Source of the DNA: Bacteroidales bacterium
GTDB taxonomy: Bacteria > Bacteroidota > Bacteroidia > Bacteroidales > F082
DNA: 32,120 nt
Reading direction: 5' to 3'
Assembly (NCBI GenBank): GCA_014860665.1
Contig: JACZJI010000089.1
Span: forward strand, 1-32,120
Shown here: positions 24,466 through 31,738 of the stretch, one piece after another
How the letters are laid out: every line of letters starts with the position of its first letter
Position numbering within the stretch: position 1 is the first letter of the stretch
Translations under genes and position numbers: made by a program
The notes under the pieces: generated by a model
Databases searched by the model: none
What the model saw: only the letters and a program-made list of their open reading frames with translations
What the model was told of the DNA's origin: nothing

Positions 24466-25923
24466 TTAATTATAACTATGTTTAACTCTGAGAATCATCA
24501 ATCCAATAAATGTAAATAATCCGTTAATAAGCAATATCTCGAACCCCGTTTTATAGCCATCAAAAACGAACTGTAAAAACCTGCTAAAAAAATAAGCCAT
24601 AAACGGGGATGCAACCGCAACCACAGGAACCCACTTATCCCGAACCTTAAACTTTGTAAAAAGGCCAAAACCAAACAATCCCAACAGGGGGCCGTATGTG
24701 TATCCGGCAAATGTAAACAACGCAGCAATGATTGCCTGGTCGTTAATGACCTTGAATATCAGGATTACAAATATAATGGCAAACATCATAAAAAAATGCA
24801 CATACTGTCTTCTCCTTTTTAACTTTTCTTCATCACCCGCAAATTTTTTGTCCAGTTCCAGTATATCAATCGATAGCGAAGTTGTCAGAGCAGTAAGTGC
24901 ACTATCAGCGCTGGAATAAGCTGCTGCTATCAATCCAATGAAAAAGATAACTCCACCGGCCACTCCCAGATGATTAAGTGCTATATCCGGGAATAAGTTA
25001 TCTGAAGAAGCCGGCATATGCATATTGAAGTGACCGACATAAATGAACAGGACAGCACCCAGGAAAAGGAAAATCATATTCACCGGAACCAAAATCAGAC
25101 TCAATAGAGTCATATTCTTCTGAGCATCTTTTAAATTACGGCAGCTCAGGTTCTTCTGCATCATATCCTGATCCAGTCCTGTCATAGCAATAGTAATAAA
25201 GGCACCACTGATAAACAGCTTCATGAAATTCTCAGAGCTTTTTACATGAGTTACCAAAATTTTGGAATATCCCGATGACCATACGGTTTTCCACATTTCA
25301 CTGAAACTGGTATGCATAACATGAATAAGCATTCCCACAGTGATAATCACCGATAAAAGCATAAAGGTCGTTTGAAAAATGTCAGTCCAGACAATAGTCT
25401 TAATACCGCCTTTCAAAGTGTAGAGATGTATCAACGCCAAAAACAACACCACCGTCGCCCAGAAAGGAATTCCGAAATGGTTAAAAACAAATATCTGAAG
25501 CACTTCCACCACAAGAAACATGCGGAAAGAAGCACCTATCACCCTCGAGATTAAAAAGAAAACCGAACCGGTCTTGTAAGAACTGTTTCCAAACCTGTTA
25601 TCCAGATATGTATAGATTGATGTCAGGTTTAGTTTATAGTAAACCGGCAACAACACTGTGCTCACCACTGCATAACCGACTATGTAACCCAGTACCATTA
25701 CAAAATAGGTAAAGTGCGTTGATCCAACCCAACCAGGAACGGAGATATAGGTTACCCCGGACAACGACGCTCCTACCATTCCGTAGGCCACCACTACCCA
25801 AGGTGATTTACGGTTTCCGATAAAAAAACTTTGATTGTCGGCCTTACGGGATGTTATCCATGAAATAAAAAATATCAGGCCCGTATAGACCACCAGAGTA
25901 ATAAAAATAATTAGTGGAGTCAT
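24466..25923 (-). CDS. Sodium:solute symporter (SSS family)
   Basis: A 485-residue inner-membrane carrier with about 13 hydrophobic segments. The N-terminus has the SSS pattern SRKADNQSFFIGNRKSPWVVVAYGMVGASLSGVTYISVPGWVG, with the substrate/sodium region of TM1. The IGLIAAAYSSADSALTALTTSLSIDI stretch near 325-350 is the TM8 signature holding the Ser/Ala residues that bind Na2. The solute is unknown; relatives carry sugars, sialic acid, amino acids or organic acids. The coding region starts 1 bp after the gmhB-like stop and ends 18 bp before glnN, so translation with gmhB is probably coupled. The ATG is at 25921-25923. Confidence 0.88.
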   Translation of the reverse strand: MTPLIIFITLVVYTGLIFFISWITSRKADNQSFFIGNRKSPWVVVAYGMVGASLSGVTYISVPGWVGSTHFTYFVMVLGYIVGYAVVSTVLLPVYYKLNLTSIYTYLDNRFGNSSYKTGSVFFLISRVIGASFRMFLVVEVLQIFVFNHFGIPFWATVVLFLALIHLYTLKGGIKTIVWTDIFQTTFMLLSVIITVGMLIHVMHTSFSEMWKTVWSSGYSKILVTHVKSSENFMKLFISGAFITIAMTGLDQDMMQKNLSCRNLKDAQKNMTLLSLILVPVNMIFLFLGAVLFIYVGHFNMHMPASSDNLFPDIALNHLGVAGGVIFFIGLIAAAYSSADSALTALTTSLSIDILELDKKFAGDEEKLKRRRQYVHFFMMFAIIFVILIFKVINDQAIIAALFTFAGYTYGPLLGLFGFGLFTKFKVRDKWVPVVAVASPFMAYFFSRFLQFVFDGYKTGFEILLINGLFTFIGLMILRVKHSYN

Positions 25924-25924
25924 A

Positions 25925-26482
25925 TCAAATCTGCGTTTTCAGGATCATCCGGGAGAAATCCAGTAAATCAAGGGCATAAAGGTGAACCAGATTTTCAGGC
26001 ACTTTCTCATTACCAACAAGAACATTCAACATTCCGGAATTTCTTCCGAATTCCATGTCGCTTTTTGTGTCTCCCACCATGATACTTTTTTGAAAATCAA
26101 TTTCAGGAAAATCCTTCTTCGCCTGCATTGCCAGATATATTCCCGGCTTACGACAGTGTTCTTTTTTTGTGGCCAGATCCGTGCAGCAATAAATAGCATC
26201 CAACCTTCCTCCTGCCCTTGCTATTTCTGCCTTCATATAGCGATGGATATTTTCAAGTTCGGATTCGGTCATTTCTCCTTTTCCAACGCCCTGCTGATTT
26301 GTTACCACTATAATTTTCCCAAAAAAAGAAGCAAATACAGACATGCTTTCCAACACACCCGGTAAAAACTTAAATCCCTCTGACGTATTTACATATCCAC
26401 CATAAATACGCTCATTTAGCACTCCGTCACGGTCAAGAAACAAAGTCCAGTCTGTATTTATATTTTTCAGAAATTCAGCCAT
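25925..26482 (-). CDS. gmhB: HAD-IIIA phosphatase, GmhB-like (heptose bisphosphate phosphatase)
   Basis: Probably removes the 7-phosphate of D-glycero-D-manno-heptose 1,7-bisphosphate in the heptose pathway to lipopolysaccharide. HAD motif I is FLDRDGVLN with nucleophile D17 and acid D19; motif II is VVTNQQGVGKG at 59-69; the lysine is in CRKPG at 110-114; motif IV is VGDTKSD with D138 and D142. The 185-residue length is normal. The zinc loop is not: standard GmhB has C-x-H ... C-x-C-R-K-P, while here the metal-type residues are C99, C100, H109 and C110, with a shortened loop. Zinc binding may be altered, and a related histidinol- or sugar-phosphate phosphatase cannot be ruled out. The next gene upstream, gmhA, supports the heptose role. 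Confidence 0.82.
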   Translation of the reverse strand: MAEFLKNINTDWTLFLDRDGVLNERIYGGYVNTSEGFKFLPGVLESMSVFASFFGKIIVVTNQQGVGKGEMTESELENIHRYMKAEIARAGGRLDAIYCCTDLATKKEHCRKPGIYLAMQAKKDFPEIDFQKSIMVGDTKSDMEFGRNSGMLNVLVGNEKVPENLVHLYALDLLDFSRMILKTQI

Positions 26483-26485
26483 CCG

Positions 26486-27061
26486 TTACGGTTGAAAAAG
26501 AGTGTTTTCTATTTTTTCGCAAAGAATATGTCCTATCATTATGTGTGATTCCTGAATACGCGCTGTATTGCCGGAAGGAACCTTTATACAAATATCACTA
26601 ATCTTATTTAACTCCCCCCCATGGCTTCCTGTCAATGCTATAACAATCATTTCCTGCTCTCTGGCCTTTTTTGCGGCTTCCAAAACATTCTTCGAATTTC
26701 CTGAAGTACTAATAGCAATCAAAATATCACCATGTCTCCCGGCAGCTTCGACCATCCGGCTGAAAATCTTATCGTAATCATAATCATTAGCTACAGCAGT
26801 CAGATAAGAGGTGTTGACATGCAACGCTTCCGCATAAAGGGGCTTGCGATCGAACTGGAACCTTCCAGAGAGCTCGGCAGCAATATGTTGTGCATCGGAA
26901 GCACTTCCTCCATTTCCACATAACAATATTTTTCCGTCCTGCGTAAAGCATTCTACACAATACTCGGCAGCAGACCTTATCAGATCTATTAGTTTCTTAT
27001 CGTCGAGAATTGCCTGCTTTACCTTAATTGATTCTTTGATTGCTTTTTCGATGGCTTCCAT
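26486..27061 (-). CDS. gmhA: Phosphoheptose isomerase (sedoheptulose 7-phosphate isomerase)
   Basis: Turns sedoheptulose 7-phosphate into D-glycero-D-manno-heptose 7-phosphate, the first step to the heptose of lipopolysaccharide. The 191-residue SIS-domain protein has the phosphosugar-binding loop CGNGGSASDAQHIAAELSGRF near 48-68, whose His and Glu are the metal or catalytic residues in GmhA. Also present are AVANDYDYDKIFSR, the second SIS loop ISTSGNSKNVLEA near 117-129 and a C-terminal QESHIMIGHILCE with the second catalytic His. It is followed after only 3 bp by the gmhB-like gene. Upstream is a repeat-rich gene-free stretch. Confidence 0.93.
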   Translation of the reverse strand: MEAIEKAIKESIKVKQAILDDKKLIDLIRSAAEYCVECFTQDGKILLCGNGGSASDAQHIAAELSGRFQFDRKPLYAEALHVNTSYLTAVANDYDYDKIFSRMVEAAGRHGDILIAISTSGNSKNVLEAAKKAREQEMIVIALTGSHGGELNKISDICIKVPSGNTARIQESHIMIGHILCEKIENTLFQP

Positions 27062-27101
27062 GGAATTCTATTTTTGATTTGCAATGATACCGAATAAAAT
27101 T

Positions 27102-27109
27102 CAAAATTA
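27102..27109 (-). promoter_or_regulatory. Putative -7 promoter box for gmhA
   Basis: TAATTTTG on the minus strand, 40 bp upstream of the gmhA ATG. Full TAnnTTTG match, no -33 TTTG. It lies between gmhA and the first 64-bp repeat copy. Confidence 0.4.
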
Positions 27110-27127
27110 ATGATTTCATTAATATAT

Positions 27128-27191
27128 CTTCTATAGAAACGGGCGTCCTTGCAATGAATCCGGGGAAGGATTTCGGGTAAGAATGAAGAAG
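27128..27191 (+). repeat. 64-bp direct repeat, copy A
   Basis: Aligned by eye without gaps to copy B at 27303-27366, 58 of 64 bases agree. All differences are in the first 26 bases and the last 38 bases are identical (the part containing TGAATCCGGGGAAGGATTTC). The copies start 175 bp apart. Confidence 0.85.
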
Positions 27192-27225
27192 TAATCTCAT
27201 CAATAACCTCAAACTTTCTTGATAA

Positions 27226-27265
27226 AGAGATTGCTTCGTCGGTCGCCTCCTCGCAAAGACGACCG
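27226..27265. repeat. Dispersed GC-rich element with inverted ends
   Basis: Begins AGAGATTGCTTCGTCGGTCG and continues with CCTCCTCGCAAAGACGACCG. CGGTCG (27240-27245) and CGACCG (27260-27265) are inverted. The reverse complement, with CAAAGACG as CGTCTTTG and GAAGCAATCTCT at its end, resembles a short intergenic repeat that I have seen widely in bacterial genomes. Confidence 0.5.
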
Positions 27266-27302
27266 GATGAATAAAGGATATAATTTTAATTAATTACAAT
27301 AA

Positions 27303-27366
27303 CTTCTATAAAAACATATGTCCTTGCGATGAATCCGGGGAAGGATTTCGGGTAAGAATGAAGAAG
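27303..27366 (+). repeat. 64-bp direct repeat, copy B
   Basis: Second copy of the repeat at 27128-27191. The six differences are all near the 5' end, so the two copies are fully identical over their last 38 bases and then diverge at once. Confidence 0.85.
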
Positions 27367-27416
27367 CCCGCCTACGGTTGCAAGGCAGTCTCTTTTTAAA
27401 ACAAACTGGCGCGCCG

Positions 27417-27500
27417 TTATCCTTCTGAGTGCAGCGAAGAATCGGTATTAGATATTCAGCAAGTCTGTTTTGAGATCCTTCATTACATTCAGGAGGACAT
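27417..27500. repeat. REP-like inverted pair 1
   Basis: The unit at 27417-27443 (with CTTCTGAGTGCAGCGAAGAA) and the unit at 27474-27500 (with CCTTCATTACATTCAGGAGG) are the same roughly 27-bp element in opposite orientation. The reverse complement of the first, GATTCTTCGCTGCACTCAGA, aligns with GATCCTTCATTACATTCAGG. They can pair into an imperfect long hairpin with a 30-base loop. Confidence 0.65.
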
Positions 27501-27512
27501 ACTGCGTTGTTT

Positions 27513-27597
27513 GTCGCTTCTGAGCAAAGCGAAGAATCTGTATCAGATATTTACCCTTATCAATTATGAGAAACTTCACTTCGTTCAGGATAACAGT
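27513..27597. repeat. REP-like inverted pair 2
   Basis: The unit at 27513-27538 (with CTTCTGAGCAAAGCGAAGAA) and the unit at 27570-27597 (with AACTTCACTTCGTTCAGGAT) repeat the same inverted arrangement. The first units of the two pairs differ at only 5 of 35 positions when compared over 27422-27456 and 27517-27551. Confidence 0.65.
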
Positions 27598-27614
27598 AAA
27601 CTGTAATAAAAAAC

Positions 27615-28886
27615 CTAATCGTATAAGATTTCTTTGGCATAGTTTTCCCAGCTCATTTCCTTGGAAGTGGCAGCCACATTTTCTCTTTCTATGGGATGTT
27701 CTATGGCTTTCAGCATTACTTCAGCCATCGAATCAATATTTTCAGGTTCAGCCAGATAACCATTAAAGCCATCTTTTACCGTCTCGGAAAAGTGTCCGAC
27801 ATTAGTTGCCAGAATAGGTAACCGGAAATTATAGGCAATGGATTCGATTCCTGAGGGAGTAGCCGTCAGATAGTACAGCATAATATTATTGCTGACCTGG
27901 AAATATTTGTAAACATCTTCGTTGGGAACAAAATCGTTATTGACAAACACTTTGTCTTTCAAACCCAGTTCATCAATCAGTTCCAGCGGCTGGTAATTCC
28001 TTTCATCATCCTGCTTTTTCAGGAATATCTTCTTGGCAAAACCAAAAACAGCATTCTTGATTCTTGTGGATAGTTTACTACTGTCTAACGTATTCCAAAA
28101 CGACTCTCCTACGATCAGCAAGGAAACGTCATCCCGTTTATCAGCCACATGCCTGAACGCTTTTATTACGTTATGGAGCCCTTTGTATTTTCTTATAAAA
28201 CCGAAATACAGGAATACATGCTTTTTCAAACCCATTTCCTGTTTTGCCTTTTCGACATCATAATCCGGATGTGGAGCAAACATATCATAAACAGGATGAT
28301 AGAGTTTCAGTACCTTGATGGCCTTCCATGTATAACGTTGTCCGGGTTCCAGTACTTCGAAATTCTTTTTTGGAAACAGCTGTTTCAGCTCGTTAACCGT
28401 TTTAAAAGCATGGGTTATGAAAGCATCAGGGAAATGAAGAGCAAACCTGGTGAACATCTTATCCAGTTTACTCCCCTCCTTCTGAATAACAAAATGCAAA
28501 TCGAAAAACACTTTGATGTCGGGGTTCTTTCCAAGTTTATAGGCAATATATCCCAACGGTAACCCCTGAATGGATATCGCCCACTGGAAAATAACCTTGT
28601 CCGGTTTCAGATTTTCGATAAGCTTAACCGTGGATCTCCAGCTGAAGGGATTGTTATAATTCGTGATATAATGAACCTTGATATCTGTGCCTGCAAGCTG
28701 GTCTTTCTTGCTTTTACGATCAATAAAGTCACGAGGAATAATGGCCGGGTACTGTTGTGTCCAGGAAACAATATGAACCTCAACATCTTCCAGCTTATCG
28801 AAAGCCTTTGCCAGTGATGTGTTGTAGTTGGCGATTCCTCCTTTAAACAAAGGCCCGGGACCAAAGCAAACAATGGTTTTTTTCAT
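27615..28886 (-). CDS. GT-B glycosyltransferase, family 4-like
   Basis: A cytoplasmic glycosyltransferase of about 423 residues, probably acting in surface polysaccharide assembly. The N-terminus has GPGPLFKGGIANYNTSLAKAF, the glycine-rich acceptor-side loop. The middle contains LYFGFIRKYKGLHNVIKAFRHV, the usual nucleotide-sugar domain entry. The C-terminal donor-binding motif is PSGIESIAYNFRLPILATNVGHFSETVKDGFNGYLAEPEN, with the E-x7-E type pattern. The open frame begins at TTG 28890-28892, but ATG 28884-28886 two codons in (MKKTIVCFGPG) is the likely start. The donor and acceptor sugars are unknown. It is 40 bp behind the epimerase gene. Confidence 0.87.
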   Translation of the reverse strand: MKKTIVCFGPGPLFKGGIANYNTSLAKAFDKLEDVEVHIVSWTQQYPAIIPRDFIDRKSKKDQLAGTDIKVHYITNYNNPFSWRSTVKLIENLKPDKVIFQWAISIQGLPLGYIAYKLGKNPDIKVFFDLHFVIQKEGSKLDKMFTRFALHFPDAFITHAFKTVNELKQLFPKKNFEVLEPGQRYTWKAIKVLKLYHPVYDMFAPHPDYDVEKAKQEMGLKKHVFLYFGFIRKYKGLHNVIKAFRHVADKRDDVSLLIVGESFWNTLDSSKLSTRIKNAVFGFAKKIFLKKQDDERNYQPLELIDELGLKDKVFVNNDFVPNEDVYKYFQVSNNIMLYYLTATPSGIESIAYNFRLPILATNVGHFSETVKDGFNGYLAEPENIDSMAEVMLKAIEHPIERENVAATSKEMSWENYAKEILYD

Positions 28887-28888
28887 CC

Positions 28889-28902
28889 CCAAATATATTT
28901 GG
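28889..28902. promoter_or_regulatory. 14-bp perfect palindrome with a -7 box at the start of the glycosyltransferase gene
   Basis: CCAAATATATTTGG is self-complementary. On the minus strand it contains TATATTTG (28897-28890), a full TAnnTTTG match only 3 bases before the ATG at 28886. If it works as a promoter the mRNA would be leaderless or nearly so. Confidence 0.35.
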
Positions 28903-28926
28903 TTTGTTTAATGAAAACAGCCTGAA

Positions 28927-29967
28927 TTAAATTTTCTTCAACGCTGCCTCATAAACTCTGCGCATACCCTCTTCCAACGAAATTTTCGGAGTCCATCCGA
29001 ATTTTTCCCTCACCAGGGTAGGATCACCATAGCGCGATTGAACACCTACCGGTTTATCAAGCAAAGGTTTAATGGTGGGATGATAACCGGCAAAAGAAGC
29101 AAATACATCAATAAGTTCAAGAAAAGACGTAAGCTTTCCTGAACCAATATTATAAGCCGAACCGTCATTCACACGGTCCATTAAAATGGCAATAAAATCA
29201 AGGATATCGTCAATATGGACGAAATCGCGTCCCTGCTTTCCGCTGCCCCATACTTCAAACGGATTTTCTTTTTTAGCGGCACGCATGGCAATAGCAGGAA
29301 CGGGGTAAGAAGTTTCCTGATCTTCTCCGTAGCCTGAAAATGGCCTGATACAAACAATGGAGATCCCATAATATTTGGCGGCAATCTGAGCCAGAAACTC
29401 TCCGGTAAGCTTGGTCCAGCCATAAGTCATATCCGGTGTTCCCAGATTCTTGTTAAAGTCAATATCACCTTCTTTTAAAGCCAGGGCACCCTCCACATTC
29501 TGCAGGCTGGTAGGGTATGCAGCACTGGAACTTGGGTAAAGTACACGATCCGGTTTATGGCGTGTAATCCAGTAAAAGAATTCAGAATCGATGCTAAGGT
29601 CGAGGCCCACCATCATAGGATCGCCGTCAATCTTCATACGTCCGCCCACAATGGCAGCAAAATGATAGACGTCACTGAAATGGTCAAAATCGAGATTGTA
29701 TGTTTCCTGAATGTATCTTGGATTTTTTCTCTGATTAAAAAGGAAATCCCGGAAATCGCCTTTCCAGAAATAAACTCTTTCATCCTTTCCGATAACTTCA
29801 ACGTCTTTAAGCATACGTGAAGTAAAATTCTCAAGCCATTCTTTGGGATGCCTTCCAATGGAAAGATCATCTACCACAAAAATTGTATCCTTTGTGGTCT
29901 TTAACAGGCGTTTCACCATATTTCTCCCCACAAAGCCGCATCCGCCGGAAACCAGGTGTACTTTCAT
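28927..29967 (-). CDS. NAD-dependent nucleotide-sugar epimerase/dehydratase
   Basis: An extended short-chain dehydrogenase of 346 residues. The Rossmann motif is GGCGFVG at 8-14 with D33-D34 ending the second strand (FVVDDLS), which favours NAD. The active site has YPSSSAAYP at 144-152 and the YxxxK pair Y182/K186 (TYGWTKLTGE). The C-terminal half has the substrate loop GSGKQGRDFVHIDDILD and a YNIGSGKLTSF strand as in GDP-fucose synthase and UDP-glucose epimerase relatives. It should remodel a nucleotide sugar for the glycosyltransferases on both sides; the exact sugar cannot be told. A 98-bp gap separates it from the GT2 gene. Confidence 0.88.
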   Translation of the reverse strand: MKVHLVSGGCGFVGRNMVKRLLKTTKDTIFVVDDLSIGRHPKEWLENFTSRMLKDVEVIGKDERVYFWKGDFRDFLFNQRKNPRYIQETYNLDFDHFSDVYHFAAIVGGRMKIDGDPMMVGLDLSIDSEFFYWITRHKPDRVLYPSSSAAYPTSLQNVEGALALKEGDIDFNKNLGTPDMTYGWTKLTGEFLAQIAAKYYGISIVCIRPFSGYGEDQETSYPVPAIAMRAAKKENPFEVWGSGKQGRDFVHIDDILDFIAILMDRVNDGSAYNIGSGKLTSFLELIDVFASFAGYHPTIKPLLDKPVGVQSRYGDPTLVREKFGWTPKISLEEGMRRVYEAALKKI

Positions 29968-30065
29968 ACGAGTAAAATTTTGTTTTTAAAAGTTGTATGT
30001 AACTTCCCTTTCAATTTTCATTCATGGTCTATGCCCGATTTTCGAATAAAAACTGAATGGACGTT

Positions 30066-31016
30066 TCATTTTTCTATTTTAAAGTTGATATATCGTTTAA
30101 TCTGATGTTTGTTTGCATTTTCAGCGCCACGGGAAATCATCTCTCCCAGGAAACCTGCCACAAACAATTGGGTACCCAGAATCATGGCAAGCAATCCAAA
30201 GTAAAACAATGGCCTGTCGGTCATATGGTAAGCCTCCATAAATATTTTGGCGTAAGTCAGATAACCGGCAATACCGAATCCTATTAAAAACAACACCGAT
30301 CCGAGAGCGCCAAAGAAATGCATCGGCCTCTGCATAAATCGTGAGGTAAAAGTGATGGTAAGCAGGTCAAGATAACCTTTCACAAAGCGATCGGCGCCAA
30401 ACTTGGTTACACCGTATTTCCTTTTACGGTGTTGTACTACTTTTTCTCCTATCTTATTAAATCCTGCATGTTTGGCAATAACGGGGATGTAACGGTGCAT
30501 CTCACCATAAACTTCGATGGACTTTACCACATCATGCCGGTAAGCTTTCAAACCGCAATTAAAATCATGAAGTTTTATTCCTGACAACATTCTGGTTGAA
30601 CCGTTGTAGAACTTTGAGGTTGTGCGTTTAATAAACGGGTCATAACGCTTCTTTTTCCATCCGGATACCAGATCGAATCCTTCTTCCCTGATCATTTTAT
30701 AAAGCTCAGGAATTTCATCCGGGCTGTCCTGCATGTCGGCATCCATAGTGATCACTACTTCGCCGGAAACCATTTTAAAACCTTCGTGCAACGCCGCCGA
30801 TTTACCATAGTTTCTTAAAAAGCGGATGCCTTTAATATTGGGTTCCGTTTTAGCAAAACTTTCTACCAGTTCCCAGGAACGATCAGTCGACCCGTCATCA
30901 ACATACACTATCTCAAAAGTAAAATGATTGGATTTTAACACACGTAAAATCCAATCATTCAACTCTTTTAATGATTCATCTTCATTATATAGCGGGACTA
31001 ATACCGAAATATCCAT
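30066..31016 (-). CDS. Membrane-bound family 2 glycosyltransferase (polyprenyl-phosphate sugar transferase type)
   Basis: A 316-residue GT-A enzyme resembling DPM1/ArnC/GtrB proteins that move a sugar from a nucleotide donor to a polyprenyl phosphate. The N-terminal catalytic domain starts VLVPLYNEDESL, has the VDDGSTD motif at 39-45 and the metal-binding MDADMQDSPDEIPEL at 91-105. Two C-terminal membrane segments are seen at about 234-256 and 270-292, with a basic tail. It lies 13 bp downstream of the DUF4199 gene, an association I recall as frequent in Bacteroidota. The sugar is unknown. Confidence 0.92.
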   Translation of the reverse strand: MDISVLVPLYNEDESLKELNDWILRVLKSNHFTFEIVYVDDGSTDRSWELVESFAKTEPNIKGIRFLRNYGKSAALHEGFKMVSGEVVITMDADMQDSPDEIPELYKMIREEGFDLVSGWKKKRYDPFIKRTTSKFYNGSTRMLSGIKLHDFNCGLKAYRHDVVKSIEVYGEMHRYIPVIAKHAGFNKIGEKVVQHRKRKYGVTKFGADRFVKGYLDLLTITFTSRFMQRPMHFFGALGSVLFLIGFGIAGYLTYAKIFMEAYHMTDRPLFYFGLLAMILGTQLFVAGFLGEMISRGAENANKHQIKRYINFKIEK

Positions 31017-31029
31017 AGCTTATTTTTAC

Positions 31030-31551
31030 TTACGCGATGGTCTTGTCTTCGCGTTTGGCAAAAATAGCAATAATCAGTGACAAAACAGTACCAATGATGA
31101 TGTTTCCTATTAATTGCATGATGGCACTCATAACCGGATTAGCAAATGCTTTTACCATGCCCAGCGCCTTATCCAGATCAGCATCACTGATGTTCGGATT
31201 TTTAGCCAAAATCTTATTTTCGGCTTCAGCAACTGCCCTGCCTACCGCGCCCGTATCGATATATTTCATGTAGAAAAACGTGAATATACCGACAAGAATT
31301 GCAGTAAAAAGAACAATCCAAAAGCCTGTACCAAAAGCTTTACCATAATTCATCACGCCGTCAAGCTGACGGTCACGGATATTGGTAACGCCCCAATACA
31401 TCATTCCGGCATAAATAATCAGGCTGGCCCAGCGTACGGGAGACTTGTCACCTACTCCGGCCAGAAACAAAATGAGGGTAAAAACAATCAATGCTAATCC
31501 TGTCAGCAGTCCGAATTGCATGGCAGGAGAAAAGGTAGATTTCTGTTCCAT
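31030..31551 (-). CDS. DUF4199 family membrane protein
   Basis: A 173-residue inner-membrane protein with four hydrophobic segments, at roughly 12-33, 40-58, 75-97 and 140-165. Sequences such as FGLLTGLALIVFTLILFLAG, NYGKAFGTGFWIVLFTAILVGIFTFFYMKYID and a C-terminal IIIGTVLSLIIAIFAKRED match the DUF4199 family. The loop between the third and fourth segments is helical and charged. The function is unknown; its tight spacing with the GT2 gene suggests a part in polyprenyl-linked glycan synthesis. The start ATG is at 31549-31551, facing away from the SRP RNA gene 83 bp further on. Confidence 0.85.
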   Translation of the reverse strand: MEQKSTFSPAMQFGLLTGLALIVFTLILFLAGVGDKSPVRWASLIIYAGMMYWGVTNIRDRQLDGVMNYGKAFGTGFWIVLFTAILVGIFTFFYMKYIDTGAVGRAVAEAENKILAKNPNISDADLDKALGMVKAFANPVMSAIMQLIGNIIIGTVLSLIIAIFAKREDKTIA

Positions 31552-31600
31552 AATAACAAAGGCTTTTTAATTAATATTTCGTAAATATAAAAATAAAAAC

Positions 31601-31630
31601 TTTGATGCATGAAAAACATTTGTAATTTTG
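31601..31630 (+). promoter_or_regulatory. Promoter of the SRP RNA gene with both elements
   Basis: -33 TTTG at 31601-31604, an 18-bp spacer and -7 TAATTTTG at 31623-31630, matching both Bacteroidota elements fully. The RNA's first paired base is at 31635, so the start site is a few bases after the -7 box, as expected. Confidence 0.75.
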
Positions 31631-31634
31631 CAGC

Positions 31635-31738
31635 GGGTAAGTCTTATACGACCAGCTCCTGCTGAATTCCCCCAGGCCCGGAAGGGAGCAAGGGTAGGCG
31701 GTTGTAGCGGTGCGATATAAGTAGCTTACCCTTTTTTT
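31635..31738 (+). ncRNA. ffs: Signal recognition particle RNA, small bacterial (4.5S) type
   Basis: Binds Ffh and directs membrane and secreted proteins to the translocon. The conserved helix 8 is complete: CAGG (31673-31676), CCC, the GGAA tetraloop (31680-31683), GGG, and AGCA (31687-31690), i.e. the asymmetric and symmetric loop bases that contact the Ffh M domain. The ends close as GGGTAAG (31635-31641) with CTTACCC (31725-31731), and seven T follow at 31732-31738, so the terminal helix also acts as terminator. At about 97 nt plus the T-run it lacks an Alu domain. It is the only plus-strand gene in this part. Confidence 0.93.

Larger units (their letters stand above)
27062..27614. other. 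Repeat-rich gene-free stretch upstream of gmhA
   Basis: 553 bp without a credible gene. It holds the gmhA promoter box, two copies of a 64-bp direct repeat (27128-27191 and 27303-27366), a bordering element at 27226-27265, and four short units in alternating orientation at 27417-27597 that can fold as two long hairpins. Short open frames here are not preserved between the repeat copies. Confidence 0.75.

Noticed and set aside
27024..27212. Minus-strand open frame of 62 codons covering the gmhA start and a 64-bp repeat copy
   Set aside because: It overlaps the true gmhA start in another frame and the repeat; no protein features are seen.
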